From Deltaproteobacteria bacterium (lineage in GTDB: Bacteria; Desulfobacterota; Binatia; UBA9968), in assembly GCA_009692615.1 (NCBI GenBank), contig SHYW01000022.1, positions 1 through 54,139 of the forward strand: a DNA stretch of 54,139 nt, written 5' to 3'. The notes under the pieces are model-generated. The model did no database searches and was not told where the DNA came from. It worked only from the letters and a program-made list of their open reading frames with translations. The stretch's first letter is position 1, and the number at the start of each line of letters is the position of its first letter. Shown here piece by piece: positions 24,184 through 33,380 of the stretch. The position numbers and the translations under genes were made by a program.

Positions 24184-25593
24184 GTGAGCGCCGCGCAAAA
24201 ACTATTGGAAGAAAAGTTCGCCGCCGTGCTCGCCTGGGAGCGGCGCAAACGATGGGAGCAGATTCTTGGCAACGCGGCGGCATCGGCGTTGCTGCTGGCG
24301 CTGCTCTTGCTGCCGCTCAATGGCTATCTGCCGAATTTTGAATCGCGCTGGTTCGTTGTCGCTGCACTGCTGCTCATCGTCGCGCCCTATTTTTATTACC
24401 GGCAGCGTTGGCGCGGGCAGGACGACCGGCGCGCGCTAGTGCAACTCGACAAAGCGTTAAATTTAGACGAGCGCGCCAGCACGGCGTGGGAATTAGCGGC
24501 TCGCGGCGACGGCGGCGCCACGGCTGAGTTGGTATACCAACAAGCGCAGGAGCGCCTAGCGACGATTGAACCGCGCACGCTGCTGCCGCGCCAGTGGAAT
24601 TGGCCGGCCTACACGGTGCTGCCGCTGTTCGCTCTTTGGTCGGCGCTGCTTTGGTTTGACAGCGAGGACTGGTTCGTTGAGCGGCAGCGCGGGCCAAAAG
24701 TTTTGGCCCATCAGCTGCGTGACTATGCCCGTGAGATCCAGGAAAAAGCTAAAAGCGAATCCCTTCGTGAGAGCCTCAAAGCCGGCCAGGAATTGGAAAA
24801 GCTGGCGCAAAAAAATCTCGCCGCGAAGGACGGCGACGAACAGTTGAAAAAAGAGTTGGCCGGTGCGGCGCAAAAACTAGCGGCGGCGGGCAAGTCGGCC
24901 AGCGATAAAAATTCTTTCGCGGCGGGGGAGAGCCAGCAAAGCTTGCAGGATCTCAAAGCCGAGTTGGAAGCGGCGCGGGATCTGTTCAATGACGGCGCCA
25001 AAGGCGGCCAGGAGTTGCCCAAACAGTGGATGGATCGCCTGGCAGGTTTGCCGCAGCTCAAGCGTCAGATGGACAAGCAAGCCCAGGGCGATCGCGGCGG
25101 GGGCGCCAACGAACTCAAAGCGTTTCTCGACCGCTTGAATCAACAGACCACCGGCGAGCTTGACCGGCGCGCCTTGCTCGACGCTCAACAATATCTCGAA
25201 CAGATGATGCAATCCGGCCAGGGACAGAAAAATCAAAGCAACATGGCAAGCGCGGCGCGCGGCGAGCAAGAAGGCGCCGGCGACGGTGAGCGGGAAAAAA
25301 ATTACAACAACCGGCCCGGCAGCGAGCCGGGAAAAAACGACGGCGGCAAATCGTTGCCGGAGTTTCGCGGCGGCGCGCAGACGCAAGTGAAAAGCTTAAT
25401 TGGCGCCGGCGACAGCAGCGCGGTTTTTTTCAAAGGCAAGCCGACCACGGGCAAGAGCGAACTTGACCAGCAGGAAGTGGTCGCCAACTACCGGCGCCAA
25501 GCCGAGCAGGAACTTAACTCCGAGCGCGTGCCGGAGGCGTTGAAAGAGACGATTAGGAATTATTTTATGTCCTTGGAGAAAACTAGGAAGTGA
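24184..25593 (+). CDS. Membrane-anchored coiled-coil protein (DUF4175-like) of the MoxR cluster
   Basis: A 469-residue protein with a GTG start 2 bp after the previous stop; the open frame continues upstream but overlaps the preceding gene. Two membrane helices (ASALLLALLLLPLNGYL and WFVVAALLLIVAPYFYY) lie in the first 75 residues and a third near residue 145. The rest is a long, charged, coiled-coil and low-complexity region rich in Ala, Gln, Lys and Gly (residues about 170-380). A short C-terminal domain ends in VPEALKETIRNYFMSLEK. The layout matches DUF4175-type proteins found with MoxR operons. Role unknown, perhaps a periplasmic scaffold. Confidence 0.65.
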   Translation: MSAAQKLLEEKFAAVLAWERRKRWEQILGNAAASALLLALLLLPLNGYLPNFESRWFVVAALLLIVAPYFYYRQRWRGQDDRRALVQLDKALNLDERASTAWELAARGDGGATAELVYQQAQERLATIEPRTLLPRQWNWPAYTVLPLFALWSALLWFDSEDWFVERQRGPKVLAHQLRDYAREIQEKAKSESLRESLKAGQELEKLAQKNLAAKDGDEQLKKELAGAAQKLAAAGKSASDKNSFAAGESQQSLQDLKAELEAARDLFNDGAKGGQELPKQWMDRLAGLPQLKRQMDKQAQGDRGGGANELKAFLDRLNQQTTGELDRRALLDAQQYLEQMMQSGQGQKNQSNMASAARGEQEGAGDGEREKNYNNRPGSEPGKNDGGKSLPEFRGGAQTQVKSLIGAGDSSAVFFKGKPTTGKSELDQQEVVANYRRQAEQELNSERVPEALKETIRNYFMSLEKTRK

Positions 25594-25680
25594 GTTTTTA
25601 GTGTTTAGTTTTTAGTGTTTAGTTGTCGGAGGGGATTTCCGGTTCTTACTAACTACTGACAACTGACAACTGTATTGAGG
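25594..25680. repeat. A/T-rich tandem-word inverted repeat before moxR
   Basis: Tandem TTTTTAGTGTTTAG words on the left and ACTGACAACTGACAACT on the right. AGTTGTC and GACAACT form inverted arms around a 35-bp core. It sits in the otherwise tightly packed MoxR operon, where gaps are 2-20 bp, so it looks like an insertion between genes. Confidence 0.6.
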
Positions 25681-25689
25681 AGCTGCATC

Positions 25690-26694
25690 ATGGAAACGGT
25701 TGCGGATATCGAACAGCGCATCGCGAAGGCGCGGCGCGCTTTCGACGAAGTGAAAAGCGAGATGGGGCGGGTCATCGTCGGCCACTCGGAATTGATCGAG
25801 CAGGTTTTTATCGCCCTGGTGTGCGGCGGCCATTGTTTGCTCGAAGGCGTGCCCGGTTTGGGTAAGACTTTGCTGGTGCGCAGTTTGGGTGAGATTTTGA
25901 ATCTCAGTTTTTCGCGCATTCAGTTCACTCCCGATCTGATGCCCGCCGATATCACCGGGACGCATATGCTCACCGACGATCCGTCGGGACGCAAGGTCTT
26001 CGACTTCCAACGTGGGCCGGTGTTCGCCCAGATCGTGCTCGCCGATGAGATCAACCGGGCGACGCCCAAGACCCAATCGGCGCTGCTCGAGGCGATGCAG
26101 GAACAAGGCGTCACCGTCGGCGGTAAGCTGCACCTGCTGGAAAATCCCTTCATGGTTCTAGCGACCCAGAATCCCATTGAAATGGAGGGCACCTATCCAT
26201 TGCCCGAAGCGCAAGTGGACCGCTTCTTTTTTAAATTGATTTTACAATATCCCAACCACGCCGAGCTGTCGCGCATCGCCGATATCACCACCGCGGCGCC
26301 GCCCGCGGCGTTGCGCGAAGTTTTGGACGGGCCGGCGATTTTGCAAATGCGTCAGTGGGTGCGCGAGGTGCCGCTGGCCGAAGTCGTCAAGGATTATGCT
26401 GTGCGCTTGATCCTGAGTACCCATCCCAAGTCCGACGGCATCAACGGCGACGAGTCGTTGGCGCGGCGATTTGTTCTCTACGGCTCCAGCCCGCGCGGTT
26501 TGCAGAGTTTGATTCTAGCCGCCAAGGCGCGGGCGCTGCTGGCGGGCCGGCCCAATGTTTCTTTCGACGACATTCGCAGCATGCTCATGCCGAGCCTACG
26601 CCATCGCTTGATTCTCAATTTGGAAGCCGATGCGGAAGGGATTGGCGCGGAGAAAATTTTAGCTGAAATCGTCGAGAAAGTAGCGGAAGTATGA
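25690..26694 (+). CDS. MoxR-family AAA+ ATPase
   Basis: A 334-residue MoxR ATPase (AAA_3). Walker A is GVPGLGKT (residues 53-60), Walker B is VLADEINRATPKTQSALLEA near residue 115, and sensor 1 is VLATQNPIEMEGTYPLPEAQ, a MoxR hallmark. The C-terminal lid domain is complete. MoxR ATPases act as chaperones for metal-cofactor insertion or complex assembly together with VWA proteins. Here both partners follow directly: a DUF58 protein overlapping by 4 bp and a triple-VWA protein. The start is ATG 25690 with GAGG 9 bp upstream. Confidence 0.95.
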   Translation: METVADIEQRIAKARRAFDEVKSEMGRVIVGHSELIEQVFIALVCGGHCLLEGVPGLGKTLLVRSLGEILNLSFSRIQFTPDLMPADITGTHMLTDDPSGRKVFDFQRGPVFAQIVLADEINRATPKTQSALLEAMQEQGVTVGGKLHLLENPFMVLATQNPIEMEGTYPLPEAQVDRFFFKLILQYPNHAELSRIADITTAAPPAALREVLDGPAILQMRQWVREVPLAEVVKDYAVRLILSTHPKSDGINGDESLARRFVLYGSSPRGLQSLILAAKARALLAGRPNVSFDDIRSMLMPSLRHRLILNLEADAEGIGAEKILAEIVEKVAEV

Positions 26695-27740
26695 GTTTCG
26701 AATTTCGGTCCGCGGGGCCGCTTTCGAGATTCGCATCGGAGCGGCGGCGCATCGTTGGCGCCGTGTCGAAACTTTTTCGCCGTGCTCGGGTGAACCCACA
26801 AAGAAAGATGCCGCGGCTCGCGAGCTCTAAACCCGAAACTCTAAACTCGAAACCCGAAACATTCTTCGACACCGCCTTCCTGCGCAAGCTCGAGCGTTTG
26901 CACTTGGTCGCCAAGCGGCTCAATTGGGCCGGCGCCAAGGGCGAGCATGCGGTGTCGCGCAAAGGTTTCAGCCTGGAGTTTTCCGACTATCGCCGCTATC
27001 AGCGCGGCGACGATCTGCGCTACGTCGACTGGAACGTTTACCGCCGTCTCGATCGCTTGCTGCTAAAGATTTTTACCGCCGAAGAGGAGATGAATATTTA
27101 TCTGCTGGTCGACACCAGCCGCTCCATGGCTTTTGGCGTCGAAGGCGCGCCGGCGAAGCTCGACTACGCCAAGCAAGTCGCCGCGGCGCTGGGTTACATC
27201 GGCCTAAAAAATCTCGACCGAGTCGGCGGCGCGGCGTTCGCATCGTCGCTCTACCAACCGTTTCGCTTGGGGCGCGGGCGCAAACAGATTCTCAGCATGT
27301 TCAGATTCCTCAATAAATTATCCGCCGGCGGCGAAACCAATCTGCGCGCTGCGCTGCACTCGTTTACCAGTGTATTTCCCCAACCGGGTTTCGTCGTCAT
27401 CGTCAGCGACCTGTTCGATCCCGCCGGCTGGCGCCGGGCGTTGGAAGAGTTGACCGCCAAAGGTTACCAGCTACTGGTGATTCACGTCGTCGACGAGCAG
27501 GAGCTTTCGCCGAAAGCCTGGGGCGACGTGGCGCTGATCGATGTCGAAGGCGGGCGCGAGCGTAAATTTTTTCTCGACGACGAAATGCGTCGCCGTTTCG
27601 AAATCGAGCTGGCCAGCTACTTCAAAGAAATCGCAGCTGTCTGCGCCAGCCGGCGCATCGACTATCTGCGCACTTCCACCCAAGTGCCCTTCGATGAGTT
27701 CGTGCTTCAGACCCTGCGCCAGGTGAGCAGCGTCGCGTAA
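26691..27740 (+). CDS. DUF58 / VWA-like protein with repeat-derived N-terminal extension
   Basis: A 349-residue DUF58 protein. The core begins at FFDTAFLRKLERLHLVAKR (about residue 58) and contains the DUF58 signature FSDYRRYQRGDDLRYVDWNV. A VWA-type MIDAS follows (LLVDTSRSMAFG, near residue 140). The first 57 residues are not typical: they contain SSKPETLNSKPETF, encoded by an AAACCCGAAAC repeat that also occurs at 19131-19162. The ATG overlaps the MoxR stop, so the extension is probably translated. It likely arose by insertion of an intergenic repeat at the gene start. The protein is expected to work with the MoxR ATPase at the membrane. Confidence 0.88.
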   Translation: MSFEFRSAGPLSRFASERRRIVGAVSKLFRRARVNPQRKMPRLASSKPETLNSKPETFFDTAFLRKLERLHLVAKRLNWAGAKGEHAVSRKGFSLEFSDYRRYQRGDDLRYVDWNVYRRLDRLLLKIFTAEEEMNIYLLVDTSRSMAFGVEGAPAKLDYAKQVAAALGYIGLKNLDRVGGAAFASSLYQPFRLGRGRKQILSMFRFLNKLSAGGETNLRAALHSFTSVFPQPGFVVIVSDLFDPAGWRRALEELTAKGYQLLVIHVVDEQELSPKAWGDVALIDVEGGRERKFFLDDEMRRRFEIELASYFKEIAAVCASRRIDYLRTSTQVPFDEFVLQTLRQVSSVA

Positions 27741-27758
27741 TCGCGGCCGGGGTAATTT

Positions 27759-30700
27759 ATGTTGTGGACGCTGCCCTCCGCGCTCTTGTTGCTCGCCGCG
27801 GCGCTGCCGCTGATCGTTTTTCTCCATAGTCTCAAACCGCGCGGTGTGAAGCTTGGCACGACCACGCTGTTTATCTGGGAGCGGGTGTTGCGCGAGCGGC
27901 CGCTGCGCACGCGCTTGGGCTGGCTGTTGCGAAAAAATCTACTGCTGATCTTGCAACTGCTCGCGGCCACGGCGTTGATCGCGGCGTTGGCCGATCCTTC
28001 GCTGATTCACTTCGGTTCGCAGTCCGGCGATCTGGTCGTGGTCATCGATCTGAGCGCGAGCATGAAGGCCAAGGGCAGCAAGGGAATGCGTTTCGACGCC
28101 GCGCGCCGGGAATTTGTTGCGCTGGTCGACGGCATGTCTAGCGGGCAGAAGATGTTGGTGATCGGCGCCGGCGCCCAGCCGCGTTTGCTGGTGCCGTTCA
28201 GCGCCGACCAACGGCGCTTGCGCGAGCTTGGGCGCAGTTTAACCGCCACCGATGCGCCGGGGCGGGTCAAGGAGGCGATTCTTTTCGCTCACGCCTTTGT
28301 CAAGCGCGCCAGCGCCGACCGCGTGGTCGTGATCAGCGACGGCGCTTTTAGCGGCGCCGAAGAGTTCGCCAAATCGACTGCCCAGGTCAAGTTCATCAAA
28401 GTCGACGGCGGAGAAAATAATCTCGCCATCGTCGGATTCGAAGTGCGCCGCCCACTCGATCATCCGGCCAACGGCGAAATTCTCGTTCATGTGCGTAACT
28501 TCACCGCTAAGCCGATGCGCGTGCCTTTGACGTTAAGCGTGGGCGCAAAAGTCTTGCGCCGGGAAATCATCGACATCGGCGCCGATGGCCGGCGCGTGCT
28601 GATTTATCCGCTGGAGCAAAGCTGGTCCGGCCCACTGACCGCGGCGCTGGAGGTCGACGACGATTTCGCCACCGACAATCGCGCTTACCTAGCCGTCGAC
28701 GACGCGCCGCTTTTGCATTTGCTTTACGTCGGCCCGGGCAATCCTTATTTGAGTAATCTGCTGCGTTTCTTTGCCCACGTTGAATTGACCGCGGCACCGG
28801 CTTGGGACGGCGAAATGGCGCGGCAAAACTATGACGTGATTATTTTCGATCGCGTCGCCGCGCCGGCATTGACTCAGGGAAATTTTATTTTCATCGATAC
28901 GCTGGCGGCCAATTTGCCGCTGCAAGGGCGCGGCAAGAGCGACCACCCGCGGTTGAGCGCGCCGTTGGCGAAGCATCCGATCACCGAAGGATTGGCATTG
29001 GGCGAACTGCGCGTGCGCCAAGCGCTGCGCGTGGCGCTGACAGGTTCAGCTACGGTTTTGGCGCAGTCCAGCGACGGACCGCTGATGGTCGCTGTGGAAC
29101 GCGGCCGGCTGCGCGCGGTTTTTATCGGCTTCGATCTCATGGAGTCGGATTTGCCTTTGCGCGTGGCGTTTCCGGTGTTGCTGCATAATTTACTCGAATG
29201 GTTTCAACCGGCGCGGTTAGAATTTCCCGGCCAAAGCGCGCCGGCGGGAACGGCCTTGGCGCTGCGTTTGCCAGCGAGCGACGACAGCGTCGAAATCACC
29301 TCACCTTCAGGCAAGAAAGAAATATTGCCGGCGGCGGCGCGGCCGCTGCGTTTCGCCGACACTGTCGAGAGCGGTTTTTACAGTTACAAAAGCGCCAGCC
29401 GCACCGGCCGCTTCGCGGTCAATCTGTTGGACGAGAGCGAGTCGAATATTTCGCCGCCAGCTAACTTGACCGGCGCCAGGGAGGCGAACTCGGCAGGTAG
29501 CAGCACCGCGGAGAGCGGTTTTTCACTGTGGCCGTATCTTCTCGCGCTCGCGTTGCTGGTGCTGGTCGGCGAACTATTGTTCGCGTATCGCCAAGGCTTG
29601 GCGCTCTATCCGCTGCTCTTTCGCGGCGCCGCGCTCGCGGCGCTGGTGTTCGCCGCGGTCAATCCGCGGATTTTCAAATCGACCACCGCGCTGGATGTGA
29701 TTTTCAGCGTCGATCTGTCACGCAGCGTCGGCCAAGAGGGTAGGGAGAAGGCGCGCGATTTGCTCGCCGCGGCGCAGGGTTGGGAAAATCCTCACACGCG
29801 CACCGGCCTGCTCGCCTTTGGCCGGGCGCCGGAGTGGGAGTTTTTACCGCGGGATAAAATGATTCTCAGCGACCTGGGCGCGCGCATGGACCGGGAGGAA
29901 ACCGATATTCAAGCCGCGCTGCAAGCGGCGGCGGCGCAGGTCGGTGAAGGACGCCAGGGGCGCATTCTCTTAGTCAGCGACGGCAACGAGAATCGCGGCC
30001 AGACCGCGCGGGTCACGGACTTGCTGCGCAGCCAAGGGATTGCCATCTGGACATTGCCGGTCGGTTTGGCGCGCGGCCGCAACGAAGTATTTTTAAGCGA
30101 TCTGACTCTGCCGCGCCAAGTCGATAGCGCTGAAGGTTTTGAAATTCGCGCCGTCATCGAAAGCGGCCGCGAAGCGCCGGCGCGCATTCGTTTACTGCGC
30201 AACGGCACATTGCATAGCGAGCAAGACGTGCGTTTGAAAGCCGGCAGCAACCGATTCAGTTTTCGCGACAGTTTGACCGAACGTGGCAATCACAGCTACG
30301 AGCTGCTGGTCGAGTCGGCGGACGATACTCTGGCCGAAAATAATTTGTTACAGGGTGTGGTCGAAGTGAAAGGGCCGCCGCGGGTATTGCTGCTCTCGTC
30401 CCAACCGGAAAGCCAGCGGGTGCTCGCGCGCGTGCTGCAGGTACAAGGTTACGCTGTGGTCGAGTCGGCGCCGCAACGCCATGGGCTGTCGTTGGCTGAG
30501 CTTTCGGCATTCGATCTGTTGGTACTCGATAACGTGCCGGCGTTTCAACTTTCCTACGCTAAAATGGAAACTATCGAAAAGTACGTGCGCGATCTGGGCG
30601 GCGGTTTGTGGGTGGTCGGCGGCTCGCAAAGCTTCGGCGCCGGCGGTTATTTCCGGACGCCGCTGGAGCGCATTCTGCCCGTCGACATGCGTCCGCCGGC

Positions 30701-32087
30701 GCGCTTGGAAATGCCCCATGTCGCGCTGCTGTTCGTGATCGACAAGTCGGGCAGCATGGGCGCCGGCGCCGAGGGCAGCACCAAGCTCGATCTCGCCAAA
30801 GCGGCGGCGATGGCGGCGGCGGACATCATGAATCCAAGCGATCAGGTCGGTATTCTCGCCTTCGACGCCAACTGGGATTGGGCGCTGCCGTTTCGTCAAG
30901 TCGGCAAAGGCGAGTGGCTCACCTCGGGACTGGCCGGACTGCAATCGGACGGCGGCACCGATATGTACAAGGCGATGGTCGAAGCCGAGCGTGCCATCGC
31001 CGCCATGCAGGCGTCGATCAAACATGTCATCGTGTTGTCCGACGGCTTGACCGACAAGGCGGACTTTCATTCTCTCGTAAGCAAGATGGCCAACGCGGGG
31101 GTGACCGTCTCCACCGTGTCGGTGGGCAACGATGCCGACGTGCAGTTGATGGCCGACATCGCCAAAAACGGCAAGGGGCGCGGCTACGTGGCTCTCGATC
31201 CGCAGACTATCCCGCAGATTTTTACCACCGAGACGCTGCTGATCTCGCGCGATCTGCTGATTGAAAAACCGGTGACGCCGACCATCGTCGCCGCCAGCGG
31301 GCCGCTCAAAGGCATCGGCCAAAATAATTTACCGGCGCTGCGCGGCTACGTGCTGACCTATCCCAAGCCGCGCGCCGAGTTACTCATGCGCGCGGACAAA
31401 GATCCGCTGCTGGTTTCCTGGCGTTACGGCCTCGGCCGGGTGATGGCGTTTACTTCCGATCTGAGTGGACGCTGGGGCAAAGAGTGGGTCGGCTGGCAAA
31501 ATTTTAGCCAATGGACGAGTCAGATCGCCCGCGACACCATGCGGAAAATTCTCGATGCGAAATTGCGCGCTGATTTTCTTGCCGACGGCGATGCGGTTAA
31601 GATCGTTGCCGATCTGGCAGCGCGCGACGGAAGCTTTCTCAATCATCTAAAGCTCAAGGCCAACATCAGCGCGCCGGATCGCGGCACCAGCGCGCAATCG
31701 CTGCAACAAAGCGCGCCGGGGCGCTATGAAGGAAAATTCAACTCCGGTCAGCGCGGCATTCACTTCGCCACGCTCTATGCCGAAGCCGAGGGTGGCGCGG
31801 CGCCGCTGGCGGTCGCCACCTTGCCTTATATCGCGCCCTATCCGAAGGAGTACCGCGAATTGAAACCCAACTTGGCGTTGCTCAGCCGTCTCGCCGAGGA
31901 GACCGGCGGCGAAATGCTCGACGGGGAAAATTTCGCCGCCGGATTACAACGGCTCTACACGCCGACGCCGGGCAAAGGCAGCCAAGGCAAAGACACCTGG
32001 TGGCCGCTGGCAGGCGCGGGGCTGTTGCTGTTTCTCGCCGATCTCGTGCTGCGCAGTTGGCCGGTGCGGCGCCGCGCCGTAGTATGA
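27759..32087 (+). CDS. Giant membrane protein with three VWA domains (BatA-like plus glutamine-amidotransferase-like)
   Basis: A 1442-residue protein that looks like two MoxR-operon proteins fused end to end. N-terminal half: BatA-type start with two helices (residues about 2-22 and 52-75), VWA1 with MIDAS DLSAS near residue 94, a beta region, and a helix near 590 (LWPYLLALALLVLVGELLF). C-terminal half: another helix (LLFRGAALAALVFAAVNP), VWA2 (DLSRSVG near 650), a GATase1-like domain (LWVVGGSQSFGAGGYFRTPL) around 860-985, VWA3 (VIDKSGSMGAG near 993) and a last helix near 1415. MIDAS motifs bind Mg2+ and ligand proteins. VWA1 lacks the usual second serine spacing (DLSASMK) but looks functional; VWA2 (DLSRSVG) has lost the terminal Met/Gly pattern. 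Single frame with no stop, so the fusion is intact. Confidence 0.85.
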   Translation: MLWTLPSALLLLAAALPLIVFLHSLKPRGVKLGTTTLFIWERVLRERPLRTRLGWLLRKNLLLILQLLAATALIAALADPSLIHFGSQSGDLVVVIDLSASMKAKGSKGMRFDAARREFVALVDGMSSGQKMLVIGAGAQPRLLVPFSADQRRLRELGRSLTATDAPGRVKEAILFAHAFVKRASADRVVVISDGAFSGAEEFAKSTAQVKFIKVDGGENNLAIVGFEVRRPLDHPANGEILVHVRNFTAKPMRVPLTLSVGAKVLRREIIDIGADGRRVLIYPLEQSWSGPLTAALEVDDDFATDNRAYLAVDDAPLLHLLYVGPGNPYLSNLLRFFAHVELTAAPAWDGEMARQNYDVIIFDRVAAPALTQGNFIFIDTLAANLPLQGRGKSDHPRLSAPLAKHPITEGLALGELRVRQALRVALTGSATVLAQSSDGPLMVAVERGRLRAVFIGFDLMESDLPLRVAFPVLLHNLLEWFQPARLEFPGQSAPAGTALALRLPASDDSVEITSPSGKKEILPAAARPLRFADTVESGFYSYKSASRTGRFAVNLLDESESNISPPANLTGAREANSAGSSTAESGFSLWPYLLALALLVLVGELLFAYRQGLALYPLLFRGAALAALVFAAVNPRIFKSTTALDVIFSVDLSRSVGQEGREKARDLLAAAQGWENPHTRTGLLAFGRAPEWEFLPRDKMILSDLGARMDREETDIQAALQAAAAQVGEGRQGRILLVSDGNENRGQTARVTDLLRSQGIAIWTLPVGLARGRNEVFLSDLTLPRQVDSAEGFEIRAVIESGREAPARIRLLRNGTLHSEQDVRLKAGSNRFSFRDSLTERGNHSYELLVESADDTLAENNLLQGVVEVKGPPRVLLLSSQPESQRVLARVLQVQGYAVVESAPQRHGLSLAELSAFDLLVLDNVPAFQLSYAKMETIEKYVRDLGGGLWVVGGSQSFGAGGYFRTPLERILPVDMRPPARLEMPHVALLFVIDKSGSMGAGAEGSTKLDLAKAAAMAAADIMNPSDQVGILAFDANWDWALPFRQVGKGEWLTSGLAGLQSDGGTDMYKAMVEAERAIAAMQASIKHVIVLSDGLTDKADFHSLVSKMANAGVTVSTVSVGNDADVQLMADIAKNGKGRGYVALDPQTIPQIFTTETLLISRDLLIEKPVTPTIVAASGPLKGIGQNNLPALRGYVLTYPKPRAELLMRADKDPLLVSWRYGLGRVMAFTSDLSGRWGKEWVGWQNFSQWTSQIARDTMRKILDAKLRADFLADGDAVKIVADLAARDGSFLNHLKLKANISAPDRGTSAQSLQQSAPGRYEGKFNSGQRGIHFATLYAEAEGGAAPLAVATLPYIAPYPKEYRELKPNLALLSRLAEETGGEMLDGENFAAGLQRLYTPTPGKGSQGKDTWWPLAGAGLLLFLADLVLRSWPVRRRAVV

Positions 32088-32169
32088 GCCATTTGCTTGA
32101 AAGGCTCCCGCTCGCTACACTCGATCTGCGCCATCAATTAGCTAGCTCGATCGATTTGGAGGTTCTAGT

Positions 32170-33174
32170 TTGAAGTCGTTATTCATAATGTTTTCGTTAA
32201 TCGTCTCGGCGCTGTTTTTCTCCTTGCCGTCCGATGCCCAGCCCCTGCAACGGGTGCGCGTGGCGCTGTCGACGCCGACGCCGCACATGGCGCCGCTGTG
32301 GGTGGCCAAGGATCGGAAGTTTTTCGAAAGACATGGGCTCGCTGTTCAGCTTATTTTGGTCAACAGCGGTTCGCTGGTGGCGCAGATGTTCGCCGCGGGA
32401 GAGTTGCAAATCACCGCCAACGCGCCGGCTTCGCTGGTCAGCTTAGTCGCCGCCGGCGAGAAGATTTCGTTTTTTTTCGGTCTCAGCAACACCTCGCCGT
32501 TCAGCGTGGTGACCCAGCCGAACATTCGCCGGGCGGAAGATCTCAAGGGCAAGAAAATCGGCACCGCTCGTTTCGGCGGCTCGTCGCATATCTCGGCGTT
32601 GATCGCCCTGGAACATTTAGGACTGGACCTCAATCGCGACCGCATCACTTTGATTCAAACCGGCGTCGATCCCGATCGTATGGCGGCGCTAGAGGCGAAA
32701 GCGATCGATGCGGGTATGCTCCAGCGGGTGGCGACCAAGGTGATGACCGGTAAGGGGTTTTACAATTTGCTCAACATGTTGCAATCGAAGATTCCCTACC
32801 AGAACACCGGCCTGGCGATGAAACGGGAATACGCCGCGGCCAATCCCAAAACCATCGATGGTCTGGCCCGGTCGATGATCGAAGCCTACGGCTATATTTT
32901 TCACCGGGAGAATAAACCGGCAGTGAAGGAGATCATCGCGCGCAATCTGCGCCTGCCGAACTCGGAAGCCGCCGAGGACTTTTATCTCGAAGCGCAAGAA
33001 GAGCTCGACCGCAAACCCTACCCAACCTTGGAGGGCATGCGCATCGTCATCAAATACGTCGCCGAGCAAAACCCCAAAGCCGCCGGCATGAAAGCGGAAG
33101 AGATCGTCGATGCGAGCTGGTTGAGGAAATTAGAGAGCGAAGGATTTTTTGACAAGGTGTATGGCGGCAAGTAG
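32170..33174 (+). CDS. NMT1/THI5-type ABC substrate-binding protein (third copy)
   Basis: A 334-residue secreted binding protein. The start is TTG 32170 because GGAGG lies 7 bp upstream (32158-32162); the next ATG (32188) would be 25 bp away from it. The signal peptide is cleaved near SDA-Q (residue 23). Family motifs are HMAPLWVAKDRKFFERHG, RAEDLKGKKIGTARFGGSS and the C-terminal helix EEIVDASWLRKLESEGF. It again has no permease or ATPase beside it. Ligand unknown; structurally like sulfonate, aromatic-acid or thiamine-precursor binders. Confidence 0.87.
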   Translation: MKSLFIMFSLIVSALFFSLPSDAQPLQRVRVALSTPTPHMAPLWVAKDRKFFERHGLAVQLILVNSGSLVAQMFAAGELQITANAPASLVSLVAAGEKISFFFGLSNTSPFSVVTQPNIRRAEDLKGKKIGTARFGGSSHISALIALEHLGLDLNRDRITLIQTGVDPDRMAALEAKAIDAGMLQRVATKVMTGKGFYNLLNMLQSKIPYQNTGLAMKREYAAANPKTIDGLARSMIEAYGYIFHRENKPAVKEIIARNLRLPNSEAAEDFYLEAQEELDRKPYPTLEGMRIVIKYVAEQNPKAAGMKAEEIVDASWLRKLESEGFFDKVYGGK

Positions 33175-33191
33175 TCGCGACCGCTGCAATC

Positions 33192-33380
33192 GTGGTTGTC
33201 CCCTCCAGTAATATCGTCCCCTTCACTTGCGCGATCTGTGGCGCGAAGTTCGCTGCGCGCGACGGCGGCAAGTGCCAGCAATGCGGCAAGCTCGCTTGCC
33301 GGCGCCACTTCAAGAGACATTGGTTTGCCGCGCCGAGCCGCACTTGTTCAGAGTGCGCTAGCTCCAGCGATGCAAAGTAG
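33192..33380 (+). CDS. Small zinc-ribbon protein with eight metal ligands
   Basis: A 62-codon frame beginning with GTG. Putative ligands: C13-x2-C16, C28-x2-C31, C36-x2-H39 and C52-x2-C55. The order of four pairs suggests a two-zinc cross-brace like FYVE/RING-type fingers (CQQCGKLACRRHF is the most typical part). No other domain is present. The spacing from the upstream binding-protein stop is 17 bp. The start codon is uncertain. Function unknown; zinc binding is inferred from the pattern. Confidence 0.55.
   Translation: MVVPSSNIVPFTCAICGAKFAARDGGKCQQCGKLACRRHFKRHWFAAPSRTCSECASSSDAK

Noticed and set aside
30348-31322. 324-codon minus-strand open frame within the VWA giant
   Set aside because: Antisense of the GATase/VWA3 region, rich in His and Arg, no recognisable domain or ribosome site.
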